A stretch of 34,359 bases of DNA. Source: a virus. Shown one piece after another: positions 6,938 to 15,571 of this stretch. The notes beneath the pieces are model-generated. The model did not search any database and was not told the origin of the DNA. It saw nothing but the letters and a program-made list of their open reading frames with translations. Position numbers and translations under genes: made by a program. The stretch lies in the IMG/VR virus record IMGVR_UViG_3300030116_005585, positions 1-34,359 of that record; one strand, 5' to 3'. Position 1 is the first letter of the stretch; each line of letters opens with the position of its first letter.

Positions 6938-8965
6938 TTAGCTAATAACCCAGTTAGATCCAGTTGGGATTGTCACCGTTCCCGAAACTGTAATAGGACC
7001 AACTGAATGGCCATTCTTATTTGTACTCATCGTATATGTGGAACTAATCGTCTGGGAATTTTCATAGATACATCCATCAGCAACAGAAGAAGCTAATCCA
7101 GTTAAAGCCGATCCATCCCCTGCATAAGAAGTCGCTGTTAATTGTCCTGTGGCAGAATTAAATGCAAGGTTGCTTCCAGATTTAGGGGCTAGATCACCAG
7201 TGGCAGCGGTAACAAATAATGGGAAACAAGTTGTATCAGAAGACTCATCAGCAACAGTAAATGTAGTCGCATTTCCTACTGCAATTTGAGTACCCATATT
7301 GATGATGAAATATGAGGCTCCTGAAGGTGGGGCGGAATCAAAAATAATATCCGTTCCAGAAACGACATAGCCCTCAGTCATATCCCCTTGGCCAGACCCA
7401 TCGTTGGGTTGCTGCATTACCCCAGCAATTGAAACTCTCAGGATTTCTGCATTAACAGGAGTAACAGCATCACTAGTTCCCTTAGTAACAAGCTTGAAGC
7501 GATAACGAGATCCATCAAAAGTTGAACCACCTCCACCTGTTCCTGATGAAGATGCAATATCTAATAGATCCGCTGATCCTGTTGCACCTCCACCAATTTC
7601 ACCCCATCCAGAGTTATATCCTTCAAACTTAGAAGTTGTGCTGTTATAACGAAAATCTCCATTACTCGGAGAACCATCCCTTTGAGCAGTTGTACCAACT
7701 GGGACTCGTATTGAAGATGTGTAGTTATGAGTAACCTTGCCTGTAAATGTTCCGCCTGTATCTGGAATACCACCTGAATCAGTAGCCCAAGTTAATGTTG
7801 TAGGAGTAGAAGCGTCAGCCTTAAGAATTTGGTTGGCTGTTGGAGCGTCAGCAGGAAGACTGACTGTATAACTAGCTTCTGATCCTTTATCAGTTGCTCC
7901 TTTTATTCCTACATAAGCAGAACCATTTGAATCTGCTTCGTAAAAACGAACCTCTTTATCGTTATCAACAGAAAGATGACCTGTTGTTGTTATTGCTCCT
8001 GAAGCTAAAGAGGAAAGCGTTCCAACAGAAGTCAGGCTTGAAGTAACAACAGTACTTTTTAATTCTGTTCCAGTAAGCGTTCCAGCCGCAGCCGTTACTG
8101 TTATTGCTCCAGTACCGTCAAAGTCAACACCATTAATTGCTCTTGCAGTAGCTAAAGCTGTTGCTGTTGCAGCGTTTCCAGTACAAGACCCCGCAGATCC
8201 AGAAGTGTTTCCAGTAACATTGCCAGTTAAATTTCCGACAAATGAAGTTGCAGTTAATGCACCTGTATTTGAATTAAAAGTAAGACTCGTTGCTGTCTTT
8301 GGTGGAAGATTTCCACTTGCCGCTGTTGCAAAAAGAATTGAACAAGAAGTATCAGTAGATTCCGCAGCAAGAGTAACGTTGGTTGCTGTTGTAGCTGTTG
8401 CAGCTGTTCCTGTGTAGTTAGTAGCTGAAAGAACTTGTGTTCCTGCAACTTTTAAAACTTTTCCAGAGGCAAGATCAATATGCTCTGAACTTGTCCATGC
8501 ATCAGTTGAATTAACCCAATTCCAAGTTTTATCACCATCTGTTGAATCAATTGTTATTCCAGCTCCGTCTACCGCTGAATCATCTCCATTGCCTTTTGCA
8601 ATTTCTATGTTTTTATCTTTTACCGTCAAAGTGGTTGTATCCACCACCGTATTCGTACCACTGACTGTCAAATCGCCCGGAATAGTGACAAGACCAGCCG
8701 AACTGATTGTTAACCTTGCCGTTCCACCTGTAACAAATTGAATCCCGTTATCTCCATTCCTTGCAATTCCTGTGTCTTGGTCAAGTTGGAACGCTATAGA
8801 TGGAAGAGAGGTTGAACCGTCTGGAACTCCTGTAAAAAGATCCTCATAAGTAATCTTTTTATTTTGATCTGCTGTAGACGCTTCACTTAAATCAATAATC
8901 GGTAAAACATCACTAGCCGCAGGTGCAGTTAGCGCAGTTAAAGCTGTTATCTTCTTGTTTGCCAT
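6938..8965 (-). CDS. Long tail fibre / tail-tip adhesin, 675 aa
   Basis: The start MANKKITALTALTAPAASDV plus LPIIDLSEASTADQNKKITY is a widespread N-terminal module of cyanophage fibres and probably docks the protein to the tail. Residues about 195-245 and 565-620 are two copies of one module (TDTSCSILFATAASGNLPPK and SDTTCFPLFVTAATGDLAPK). Between them is a GNLTGNVTGN repeat stretch of beta-helix type and another shaft module (PVGTTAQRDGSPSNGDFRYN) that also occurs in the collar fibre at 8968-9825. The repeats, low-complexity Thr/Ala/Ser composition and position after the J-like gene support a structural fibre. The short C-terminus (TIPTGSNWVIS) is a common fibre ending. Confidence 0.82.
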   Translation of the reverse strand: MANKKITALTALTAPAASDVLPIIDLSEASTADQNKKITYEDLFTGVPDGSTSLPSIAFQLDQDTGIARNGDNGIQFVTGGTARLTISSAGLVTIPGDLTVSGTNTVVDTTTLTVKDKNIEIAKGNGDDSAVDGAGITIDSTDGDKTWNWVNSTDAWTSSEHIDLASGKVLKVAGTQVLSATNYTGTAATATTATNVTLAAESTDTSCSILFATAASGNLPPKTATSLTFNSNTGALTATSFVGNLTGNVTGNTSGSAGSCTGNAATATALATARAINGVDFDGTGAITVTAAAGTLTGTELKSTVVTSSLTSVGTLSSLASGAITTTGHLSVDNDKEVRFYEADSNGSAYVGIKGATDKGSEASYTVSLPADAPTANQILKADASTPTTLTWATDSGGIPDTGGTFTGKVTHNYTSSIRVPVGTTAQRDGSPSNGDFRYNSTTSKFEGYNSGWGEIGGGATGSADLLDIASSSGTGGGGSTFDGSRYRFKLVTKGTSDAVTPVNAEILRVSIAGVMQQPNDGSGQGDMTEGYVVSGTDIIFDSAPPSGASYFIINMGTQIAVGNATTFTVADESSDTTCFPLFVTAATGDLAPKSGSNLAFNSATGQLTATSYAGDGSALTGLASSVADGCIYENSQTISSTYTMSTNKNGHSVGPITVSGTVTIPTGSNWVIS

Positions 8966-8967
8966 AA

Positions 8968-9825
8968 TTAGGTTTTAATTACATACATTAAAGCGACGTT
9001 TCGTGGTCTTGTTTCAGATCCACCAGTACTTGCAGTTTCCTTGTTAGCGGCTACACAATCATTATCACCTCCTTTCCACCAACGATACCCACCATTTGCA
9101 TCATTCTGTTGATCTATATAAGTATGAGTGTGAGCTTTAAACGCCTCGTCTTGTGTTGAACCAAGTGACCTTCCTGAATCAACTCCTCTTGAATTATCCC
9201 AACCTCTTATAAATTCACCTCTTAAATCTGGAAGGTTAAAAGTTGAACTACCATCACCTGCGCCAAACGTGGTAGAAATTGTGCTGAATAATGTTGCATA
9301 AGTACTGCGACTAACAGCAGCTCCATTGCACTCTAAAAATCCAGTTGGAACTGTTGATGTTCCCATTGCATAAATAGCACCTGTCGGAGTACCACCTCCA
9401 AGATTTATCCATGCTGATCCGTCATAAGCTTCTACCTGACTTAACGTGCTGTTTACACGAGTATCTCCAGTCGCAGGAGATCCCGGTCTTTGTGCAGTAG
9501 TTCCAACAGGCAGTTTTAACCTTGACGTTCCAGAGCATGAAAGCTCAGGAGTTGTAACTGTTCCTGTAAATGTAGGTGAAGCTAGTTTTGCTAAAGCTAA
9601 ATTTGCTGCTGTTATATCTCCAATTTCCAACCAAGCATTATTTGCACCATTTCTGATCTTGAGCAAATTATTACTTGTATCTGCCCAAAGTTGATACGCA
9701 TAAGTTGTTGAAGGCTCTGACGATCCACTGGATAACGTCCCCAGTGCCATCAACTGATCATTCATGTCAGAACGAAATGTTGCTCCGTTGGCGTTAGCAA
9801 CTACTAGGTCTCCTTGAGGACTCAT
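8968..9825 (-). CDS. Tail fibre with phage tail collar domain
   Basis: 285 residues. N-terminal shaft region, then PVGTTAQRPGSPATGDTRVN, then from about residue 150 a tail-collar domain: GAIYAMGTSTVPTGFLECNG, YATLFSTISTTFGAGDGSST, FNLPDLRGEFIRGWDN and an RPRNVALMYVIKT ending. The collar domain (first described in T4 short fibre protein gp12) holds a trimeric, often metal-bound, receptor-binding tip; HTHTY near residue 235 could be such a metal site. The gene follows the J-like gene directly (stop and start are adjacent), as the side fibre gene does in lambda-type phages. Confidence 0.88.
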   Translation of the reverse strand: MSPQGDLVVANANGATFRSDMNDQLMALGTLSSGSSEPSTTYAYQLWADTSNNLLKIRNGANNAWLEIGDITAANLALAKLASPTFTGTVTTPELSCSGTSRLKLPVGTTAQRPGSPATGDTRVNSTLSQVEAYDGSAWINLGGGTPTGAIYAMGTSTVPTGFLECNGAAVSRSTYATLFSTISTTFGAGDGSSTFNLPDLRGEFIRGWDNSRGVDSGRSLGSTQDEAFKAHTHTYIDQQNDANGGYRWWKGGDNDCVAANKETASTGGSETRPRNVALMYVIKT

Positions 9826-12800
9826 TTAAGTAATCTCCTTTCCATGACCACTGGCTGAGTAGTAGAACGAACGAGCAACGGCTGAACTGCCGTTCTTAAA
9901 CGTAATTGTAAAGCCTGTTCTACTTAATGAGGAAATTTCATAAAAATCTCCAGACTGTGAATTAGTTGGTGTAATAGCTATTGAAGGTGTTTCTTTAAAA
10001 GCTTGATTAAAAGTAACAGCCTGAGAAGATGATCCTGTTGAAATAGGAGAAGAAATAGATATTGTTCTTCCCTGCAATTCCAGTACAGCCCCTAATTCTG
10101 TTACACCAATATTCTGGTTCGTATCTTCACTTGTTAATTTTGCTTTGAACTGAAACCCTCTTCCTCTCATCAAAACATTACTAAATTCTTTCCAATCTCC
10201 CCACGTAGGAGAACTAGAAGGATTATCTTCTGTAGCTCGAACGTAAACAGCAGCGTTACATTTATCCGCACTTGTCGCACCAACATTATCTATATCTCCC
10301 CAACTATCGATTAAATCTGTTCTTGTATCCCATAAGCTGTTCAATAAGTAACTATTTGCTTTCAATCTTCTCCTTATATTTATATCATAAACATGCGTTA
10401 AATCTACCGAAGTATTAAAAGTATATTCCCCACTACTTGCCGCAGCACTACTGGTTTCTGTTAGTTTCAAGGCGTCTAACCCTGAGTCATAAGTTGTACT
10501 AGACTTCGTTCCGGGGAAATTGGAAGATTCCTCTGTGATTGTTGAAACAGCTAAACGATCAGAAGGAGCTGGAAGTGTGTTTGTAACCCTTGTACTCGTC
10601 CAATCAGAATCAGAACTTCCCGGTGTTGGAGAAGTCCTACCTCCATCATCAGCAAATTTTAATAAGTACGTTCCAGTTAAATTTGGAACTTGTTTTTGTG
10701 TTTGGCTTCCTGTCGCTGCAACTACAATTTCTTGTGCATCTTTCCATTTGGCACCTGAAGTTAATTCTGAATGCCTAATTAATACTTTCCCCCCTAATAA
10801 CACATCTAATTCTGTTGATCTTGTCCAACTAAGAATCGCACTCGCTTCATCAATAGGCACTAAGCTCACTCCTGTAACCTGTTGGGGATTAGCTGTTTTA
10901 CCTACAGCAATAAAAGGATTTAATTTTGCTGGTTCGATTGATCTCAATCCTGAAGCAGTAACGGCATAAACTTCAATAAAATAATTACCTTCAACTGTGT
11001 CTAAAATCTCAAAACTATTACTTCCTTCTACTGTTATACCTGTCCAGTTTCCATCTTCAAATCTCCATCTGATATAGCTTGTGTCTGTAGAACTTGTCCA
11101 ACTTAATTGAATCTTAACTCTTGCAACACCTGTGTTTTCATAAATAGTCTCTAATCCACTTAAACTCGTAGGAGAATCGGGTGGCTGGTCTAAATTTGTA
11201 ACATCCCTTGTCTCTAAAAGGATTCCAGACTCTATATGATCAAATTTTCCAGCATTATATTGCAAAGCTGTAATAATATAATTAGCTTTTTCTTGTTCTT
11301 CTATAGAAATTACACGCCATAAAGATGTTTCTATCGCATCATCTGTTGTTGTTGTTTCATACACCCACATTGCATTGTTTGCTGGAGCTGCAGAAAATGC
11401 ACTACTTACACTAATTACATTAGAAGAAATACCACTTACAGCCTTTCTTTCAACCGTTCCATCGGGCAAGATTACTGATAAAAATGGTGTTGTAGCAGAG
11501 CTATAAGTTACATCCCTAATATCATCAACTGTTATTGCAGAAGTCGTTGCACTTGTAACCCTTCCTCCTACATGACTACCTGATCTAAGTGGATCTGCTA
11601 CTTCTATAATTTGCCCCGGCCTAACAATTACACCTGCTTCAATTCCTGTGGTAAATGTAACTATTTCACGCTCCACATTCTCCATGTAAAGCAGCCATTT
11701 TCCAAGTCGTTCAGCTTGCCCCCTTGAAGTACAAGCAAAAGCATCTATTTGTTTAACAACAGATCCATATCTAGCAATATTCGCATTATCCCTTACCTCC
11801 TGATAATTTATATCCCTAAGATTTAAATCCATGTATTTAACAACTGCAACTGTAGCTCTTGTTTTTTGACTGGAATTGGCATAACTAAAACCGGGTTCAG
11901 CTACATTTGCTAATGTAAATAAATAACTAGAATCTTTAGGGCTATCAGTTCCTAATGTCAGACTTCCAGCAGCCCAAAAAGGCATTGCTCTAAAAATACT
12001 AGTCATCTGATTAATTATTTTATAAGCTTCTTCTGGAGATTGAATACTTACATTGCAAGAAAATCTTGGTTCAGTTCCACCTGTCCCCGTACCATCGTCA
12101 ACTTGAGCTGACGCATATTGAGATGCACTATAAAACGCAAATTTATCAAGCTTACTTTCAGTCAAATGATCTCCTAAACCATAGCGGCTACTAACAAGTA
12201 AGTCATATAAACACCAACAAGGATCGTTAGTGTAAACAGCAGCTCCTAATGTCCCATTAAAAACTCCGCTGTAACTTAAACTCCCGTCTGCTCTAACACT
12301 TGCATTATGGGGGACTTTAACCTTAATTCCTTTAATTAAATATTTTCTATTAGGAACAGAATTAAACTGTTCTGCATCAAGACGAAGACCTACTAAAGCA
12401 CTATTATTGTATGCTCTTTGGTCATACTTTATTTCAGAATAGGTAGGCCATTGAAAAGCATTTGATAGCTTACTGCTTGAACTGTCAGCCGTAACTCTTG
12501 TCACTTTTATATTTACTGGAAATGCGCCACTAAGATTAATTAAATACTCTCTTTGATATAAATCACCCGTTCTACCTTTAATTACTCCTGCGCTACCTGA
12601 TACAACATTTGAATAACTACCACCACTATATTGAACAGCAATTGCTAGCTCAATCTCGGTTCCATAAATATCTCCTTTGTCTGAAATATTCTGCAAAGCT
12701 GGTACGTTAATAACAACTTTTACTGCGTCTACATCACTGTCTGTTATTTGAACAACTCTTGGAGTTGATTGCTCTATTGTTGTATATCCTGTTGATTTAA

Positions 12801-13086
12801 CAGTTGTTGTATTTTCAGTAATAGGAATAACAGTTTGGCTGGAAGTTCCTGTCCTTATTGAATAACTAACATCTTTAAAATTAAACGTCCCATCAGCAGC
12901 TTGAAGAGGCGTGTTGTTTATATAGATAGATTTTGCTCCGTCTACTAACCCTTCTATTTCTCCTTCAGAAATAAGGTCTAATACTTTTGCAAACTGTTTA
13001 CTGTCTAAATTATCTTTTGCCTCTGTAGGAGTACGACCACCACCTCCAGCACCTTTCCCTCCCCCAGAACCAATAACTAAAGTCAT
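9826..13086 (-). CDS. Tail tip protein J (host specificity, lambda gpJ-like)
   Basis: 1086 residues, near the length of lambda gpJ (1132). The Gly-rich start (GSGGGKGAGGGGRTPTEAKD) and LISEGEIEGLVDGAKSIYIN are hallmarks of the J family. RPGQIIEVADP near residue 490 lies in the hub domain. A fibronectin-III-like domain (about 650-745) starts at QPPDSPTSLSGLETIYENTG, with a possible second one after it. The C-terminal part, from about residue 880, holds the variable region that should contact the host. It forms the central tip below the tail tube. It overlaps the I-like gene by four bases and lies in the canonical K-I-J order. Confidence 0.92.
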   Translation of the reverse strand: MTLVIGSGGGKGAGGGGRTPTEAKDNLDSKQFAKVLDLISEGEIEGLVDGAKSIYINNTPLQAADGTFNFKDVSYSIRTGTSSQTVIPITENTTTVKSTGYTTIEQSTPRVVQITDSDVDAVKVVINVPALQNISDKGDIYGTEIELAIAVQYSGGSYSNVVSGSAGVIKGRTGDLYQREYLINLSGAFPVNIKVTRVTADSSSSKLSNAFQWPTYSEIKYDQRAYNNSALVGLRLDAEQFNSVPNRKYLIKGIKVKVPHNASVRADGSLSYSGVFNGTLGAAVYTNDPCWCLYDLLVSSRYGLGDHLTESKLDKFAFYSASQYASAQVDDGTGTGGTEPRFSCNVSIQSPEEAYKIINQMTSIFRAMPFWAAGSLTLGTDSPKDSSYLFTLANVAEPGFSYANSSQKTRATVAVVKYMDLNLRDINYQEVRDNANIARYGSVVKQIDAFACTSRGQAERLGKWLLYMENVEREIVTFTTGIEAGVIVRPGQIIEVADPLRSGSHVGGRVTSATTSAITVDDIRDVTYSSATTPFLSVILPDGTVERKAVSGISSNVISVSSAFSAAPANNAMWVYETTTTDDAIETSLWRVISIEEQEKANYIITALQYNAGKFDHIESGILLETRDVTNLDQPPDSPTSLSGLETIYENTGVARVKIQLSWTSSTDTSYIRWRFEDGNWTGITVEGSNSFEILDTVEGNYFIEVYAVTASGLRSIEPAKLNPFIAVGKTANPQQVTGVSLVPIDEASAILSWTRSTELDVLLGGKVLIRHSELTSGAKWKDAQEIVVAATGSQTQKQVPNLTGTYLLKFADDGGRTSPTPGSSDSDWTSTRVTNTLPAPSDRLAVSTITEESSNFPGTKSSTTYDSGLDALKLTETSSAAASSGEYTFNTSVDLTHVYDINIRRRLKANSYLLNSLWDTRTDLIDSWGDIDNVGATSADKCNAAVYVRATEDNPSSSPTWGDWKEFSNVLMRGRGFQFKAKLTSEDTNQNIGVTELGAVLELQGRTISISSPISTGSSSQAVTFNQAFKETPSIAITPTNSQSGDFYEISSLSRTGFTITFKNGSSAVARSFYYSASGHGKEIT

Positions 13087-13721
13087 GTTTCTACCTGATG
13101 AGTGTCAACGGCTGCTGAAATAACCACAGACCCCGTTAATACTTGACCATAACAAATTGGGACTGGAACACCAGCGGTGGAAGTGTTTTGAGTCCCAGAA
13201 AATGAGAATGAATTTTTAGGGTCTTGTGTTGATTCTGGTACTCCCGGTATAGGTGTTAAAGCATCTGCTACTCCGTATAAAACAAGAGAAGCACCCACTC
13301 CACTCATTATCGTTCCAATGGTTGTCCCGATTCCTGCTGCTGTCCATCCAGTAGCTGCTAATCCTGCAGATCCTGTTGCTCCAAGTGCTTGTGTCCCAAA
13401 CATTCCTGCTCCCGGCAGCAAGAAAGATGCTCCTATTAAGGCAATCCCTAAAAGAATTTTTCCTGAGCCTCTTCCTGCACCCCCCACAACAGGAATAATA
13501 CTTATATCACTCGCTCCTAATGGATAAGCCACCTCATCTTCCCCTATCTCCCAACTCTCAGTAGAAACTTTGTAATACTGATCTGCCATATGCTTTTCTA
13601 ATTCAGGCCAATTTGCTAATAAAAATCGAACAGTTTCAGCAGCATTATTAACATCCGCCTCTAACACTCGATGCCCTACAAATTTGGCAAGCTTTCCATA
13701 TAGTTTGACCTTACGCAACAT
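13083..13721 (-). CDS. Tail assembly protein I (lambda gpI-like)
   Basis: 212 residues. The N-terminal half ([40 protein letters not shown]) is a ubiquitin-like domain typical of lambda gpI, ending in [11 protein letters not shown]. The middle is a Gly/Ala-rich hydrophobic stretch ([20 protein letters not shown] onward), also usual in this family. The C-terminus has [20 protein letters not shown], a conserved segment. gpI is needed to build the tail tip but is thought to be absent from, or minor in, the finished virion. It overlaps K by 11 bases and J by four. Confidence 0.88.
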   Translation of the reverse strand: MLRKVKLYGKLAKFVGHRVLEADVNNAAETVRFLLANWPELEKHMADQYYKVSTESWEIGEDEVAYPLGASDISIIPVVGGAGRGSGKILLGIALIGASFLLPGAGMFGTQALGATGSAGLAATGWTAAGIGTTIGTIMSGVGASLVLYGVADALTPIPGVPESTQDPKNSFSFSGTQNTSTAGVPVPICYGQVLTGSVVISAAVDTHQVET

Positions 13722-14412
13722 ACCTAATCCTCTTTCCTATACATTTTAATAGCCACTCATCCAAAAGGTCACGAGTAGACAAACGATTTTCTAAATGATG
13801 TAAAACCATTTGATCCGAAAGATACACCCCAATATGATTTAATCCCGAACTTCTCATGCTCATAAGCAATAAATCGCCCCGTTCCAACTCCTCTCTTGGT
13901 AGTAATTCTCTAAATCCTGTTTCTTTCCAGCAGCGATCAAACATTGGGTCTTTTAAAAAATCATCTGAATTAATAGGTCTATCCCAGTCCCTAAGTGTAA
14001 TTCCTAACTCCTCTTGATAAAAATCTCTACATAAACTCCAGCAATCAGTAACTCCCCATACCCATTGCCTACCTACTAATGGAGCTTTAAATCCACAAGG
14101 TTTACAGTGTCCCCATTTCTCAATAATGGGATTAACGATCCACCATTCCAATCCAGATTTTTCACATGCAACTTGGTCTGCTTCACTTGGTTCAGGAGAA
14201 GTAGTTGGATGAGAATGAAATACAGCCATAATTTCGCCCTTGTCTTCAGCAGCAGCCCAGTCTTGAGGATTAATAATAAATAAATCTTCGTTTTTAGTTG
14301 CAACATTAATGCAAGGCCAATACTTTTCTTTCCCTTTTACTATAATAACTAACCCGCAAGCTTCCCTTGGGTGCTCACTTCTAGCGTGTTCTAAAGCCTC
14401 TTCTTTCCACAT
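13711..14412 (-). CDS. Tail tip assembly protein K: JAMM (Mov34) plus NlpC/P60 peptidase
   Basis: 233 residues with two enzyme domains. Residues 1-110 are a JAB1/MPN domain: E17, FHSHP with H66 and H68, S76 and D79 complete the JAMM zinc site. Residues 111-233 are an NlpC/P60 cysteine peptidase: DCW with C124, RGDLLL, and NHIGVYL with H193. Lambda gpK has the same pairing. The NlpC part may trim cell wall peptides during DNA entry; the JAMM part may process a tail protein. All key residues are present. It overlaps the I gene by 11 bases and starts on the stop of the L gene (TAATG). Confidence 0.93.
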   Translation of the reverse strand: MWKEEALEHARSEHPREACGLVIIVKGKEKYWPCINVATKNEDLFIINPQDWAAAEDKGEIMAVFHSHPTTSPEPSEADQVACEKSGLEWWIVNPIIEKWGHCKPCGFKAPLVGRQWVWGVTDCWSLCRDFYQEELGITLRDWDRPINSDDFLKDPMFDRCWKETGFRELLPREELERGDLLLMSMRSSGLNHIGVYLSDQMVLHHLENRLSTRDLLDEWLLKCIGKRIRYVA

Positions 14413-15227
14413 TATGTAAAGAAACTTCCAACTCCGGGGAAGTCTTCTGGTAATACCTGTCTCTTTGGTATTCTTACCCCTTCAAGATCAAAACTAGCCG
14501 CTAATTCAAATTCTACAGCTACTCTGTTTTCACTTGATTTTCTGTCAATATAAAAAACTTCAGTAGGAAATAGCATAGAACTATCGGCATCTCCATGAGG
14601 ATTTGCAATACCTTCTTGATATATATAGTCACCACTTTCTAATAAAAAGTAATCGCCACTTTCTAATAATAAATAATCAGGCTTAAAATTATTGTCATCT
14701 AAATATCTTTCTAAAGTTCTTAATCTTGTTATTTTCGCTCCTTCTAATCCTTGAGGCAAGGTTAACAATAAGCTAGTAATAGTCCCTAGTATATTTGATA
14801 TTCTTAATCTTGGTCTTGGTAAAGTTTTCCCTGAATAATCAAACCCATCTGCCTCTATAGGCATCCGAGTATAACTATTGCCATTGAAAATTATATTCGC
14901 TCCATCAAACTCACTTACACCATTATGAAACCTATAAACTGAATCTGTACCATGAATTGCAGTGACTAATTCTAATTCAAATAATTCAATAATATTACTT
15001 AAATTAGGCTTCTCTAATTCCGAGTAAGTAGCACTTACCGCTGTCCAAATAACAGTGTTATCTGTAGTCTCTGAACCAAAAGTTGATCCCCATATAGGTT
15101 CCGAAGAGCCTGACGTTCCAGCAGTTGTTACTTTGTAATGAACACCTGTTAATTCAGTTGTAGTAGCTTTTCGTACATCACCAAGGGAGTAGGCGGTACT
15201 AGCTGCCCATGCTGCGACTGCTGCCAT
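14412..15227 (-). CDS. Minor tail protein L-like, with extra N-terminal domain and no cysteines
   Basis: 271 residues. Residues 1-65 ([17 protein letters not shown], then [20 protein letters not shown], ending NTVIWTAV) are a small carbohydrate-binding-type beta module also found in other phage virion proteins. The rest is gpL-like: [35 protein letters not shown], and the [20 protein letters not shown] segment. A tandem [16 protein letters not shown] (about 176-191) interrupts the family. In lambda gpL a C-terminal cysteine cluster binds an iron-sulphur centre; here the protein stops soon after IPKRQ and contains no cysteine at all. Gene order M-L-K supports the call. Confidence 0.82.
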   Translation of the reverse strand: MAAVAAWAASTAYSLGDVRKATTTELTGVHYKVTTAGTSGSSEPIWGSTFGSETTDNTVIWTAVSATYSELEKPNLSNIIELFELELVTAIHGTDSVYRFHNGVSEFDGANIIFNGNSYTRMPIEADGFDYSGKTLPRPRLRISNILGTITSLLLTLPQGLEGAKITRLRTLERYLDDNNFKPDYLLLESGDYFLLESGDYIYQEGIANPHGDADSSMLFPTEVFYIDRKSSENRVAVEFELAASFDLEGVRIPKRQVLPEDFPGVGSFFT

Positions 15228-15571
15228 TACGGTTCAAATACTTGTTGAAAAGTAGCCTGAATAGTGGCTCGATTCGTATAAGGAATTGTTTTTGCCCATC
15301 CCATGCAAATCCACTTATAAGAAGTACTTTCGTCTAGAGGAGTCCAATCAAATGAAGCTGCATCATCAACTCTTGCATTTAAGAATGTTTCGATTGTATC
15401 TGCATCTGTTTCACTAATATTTGTCCAGCTTAACTTCCATATTTTTGGATTTACATTCATGCCCCATTTCAGTCGGTGCATATATCCATCCCCGTATTGA
15501 GCAACTTGCATACGAGGTGAAGTTTGTTTTTGTGCTCCATATGTAGGAGTAACAGAAGGGAAAGTAGCCAT
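15227..15571 (-). CDS. Minor tail protein M-like
   Basis: 114 residues, similar to lambda gpM (109). Family features seen are the start FPSVTPTYGAQKQTSPRMQV, QYGDGYMHRL, a conserved WKLSWTNIS strand and the end ATIQATFQQVFEP. gpM joins the tail tip below the tape measure. It starts one base before the tape measure gene ends and its stop overlaps the L start by one base, so these genes are probably translated together. Confidence 0.85.
   Translation of the reverse strand: MATFPSVTPTYGAQKQTSPRMQVAQYGDGYMHRLKWGMNVNPKIWKLSWTNISETDADTIETFLNARVDDAASFDWTPLDESTSYKWICMGWAKTIPYTNRATIQATFQQVFEP

Noticed and set aside
10520-10969. 149-aa open frame on the + strand
   Set aside because: It lies wholly within the J-like gene, has no ribosome site or family motif, and is a codon-bias shadow.
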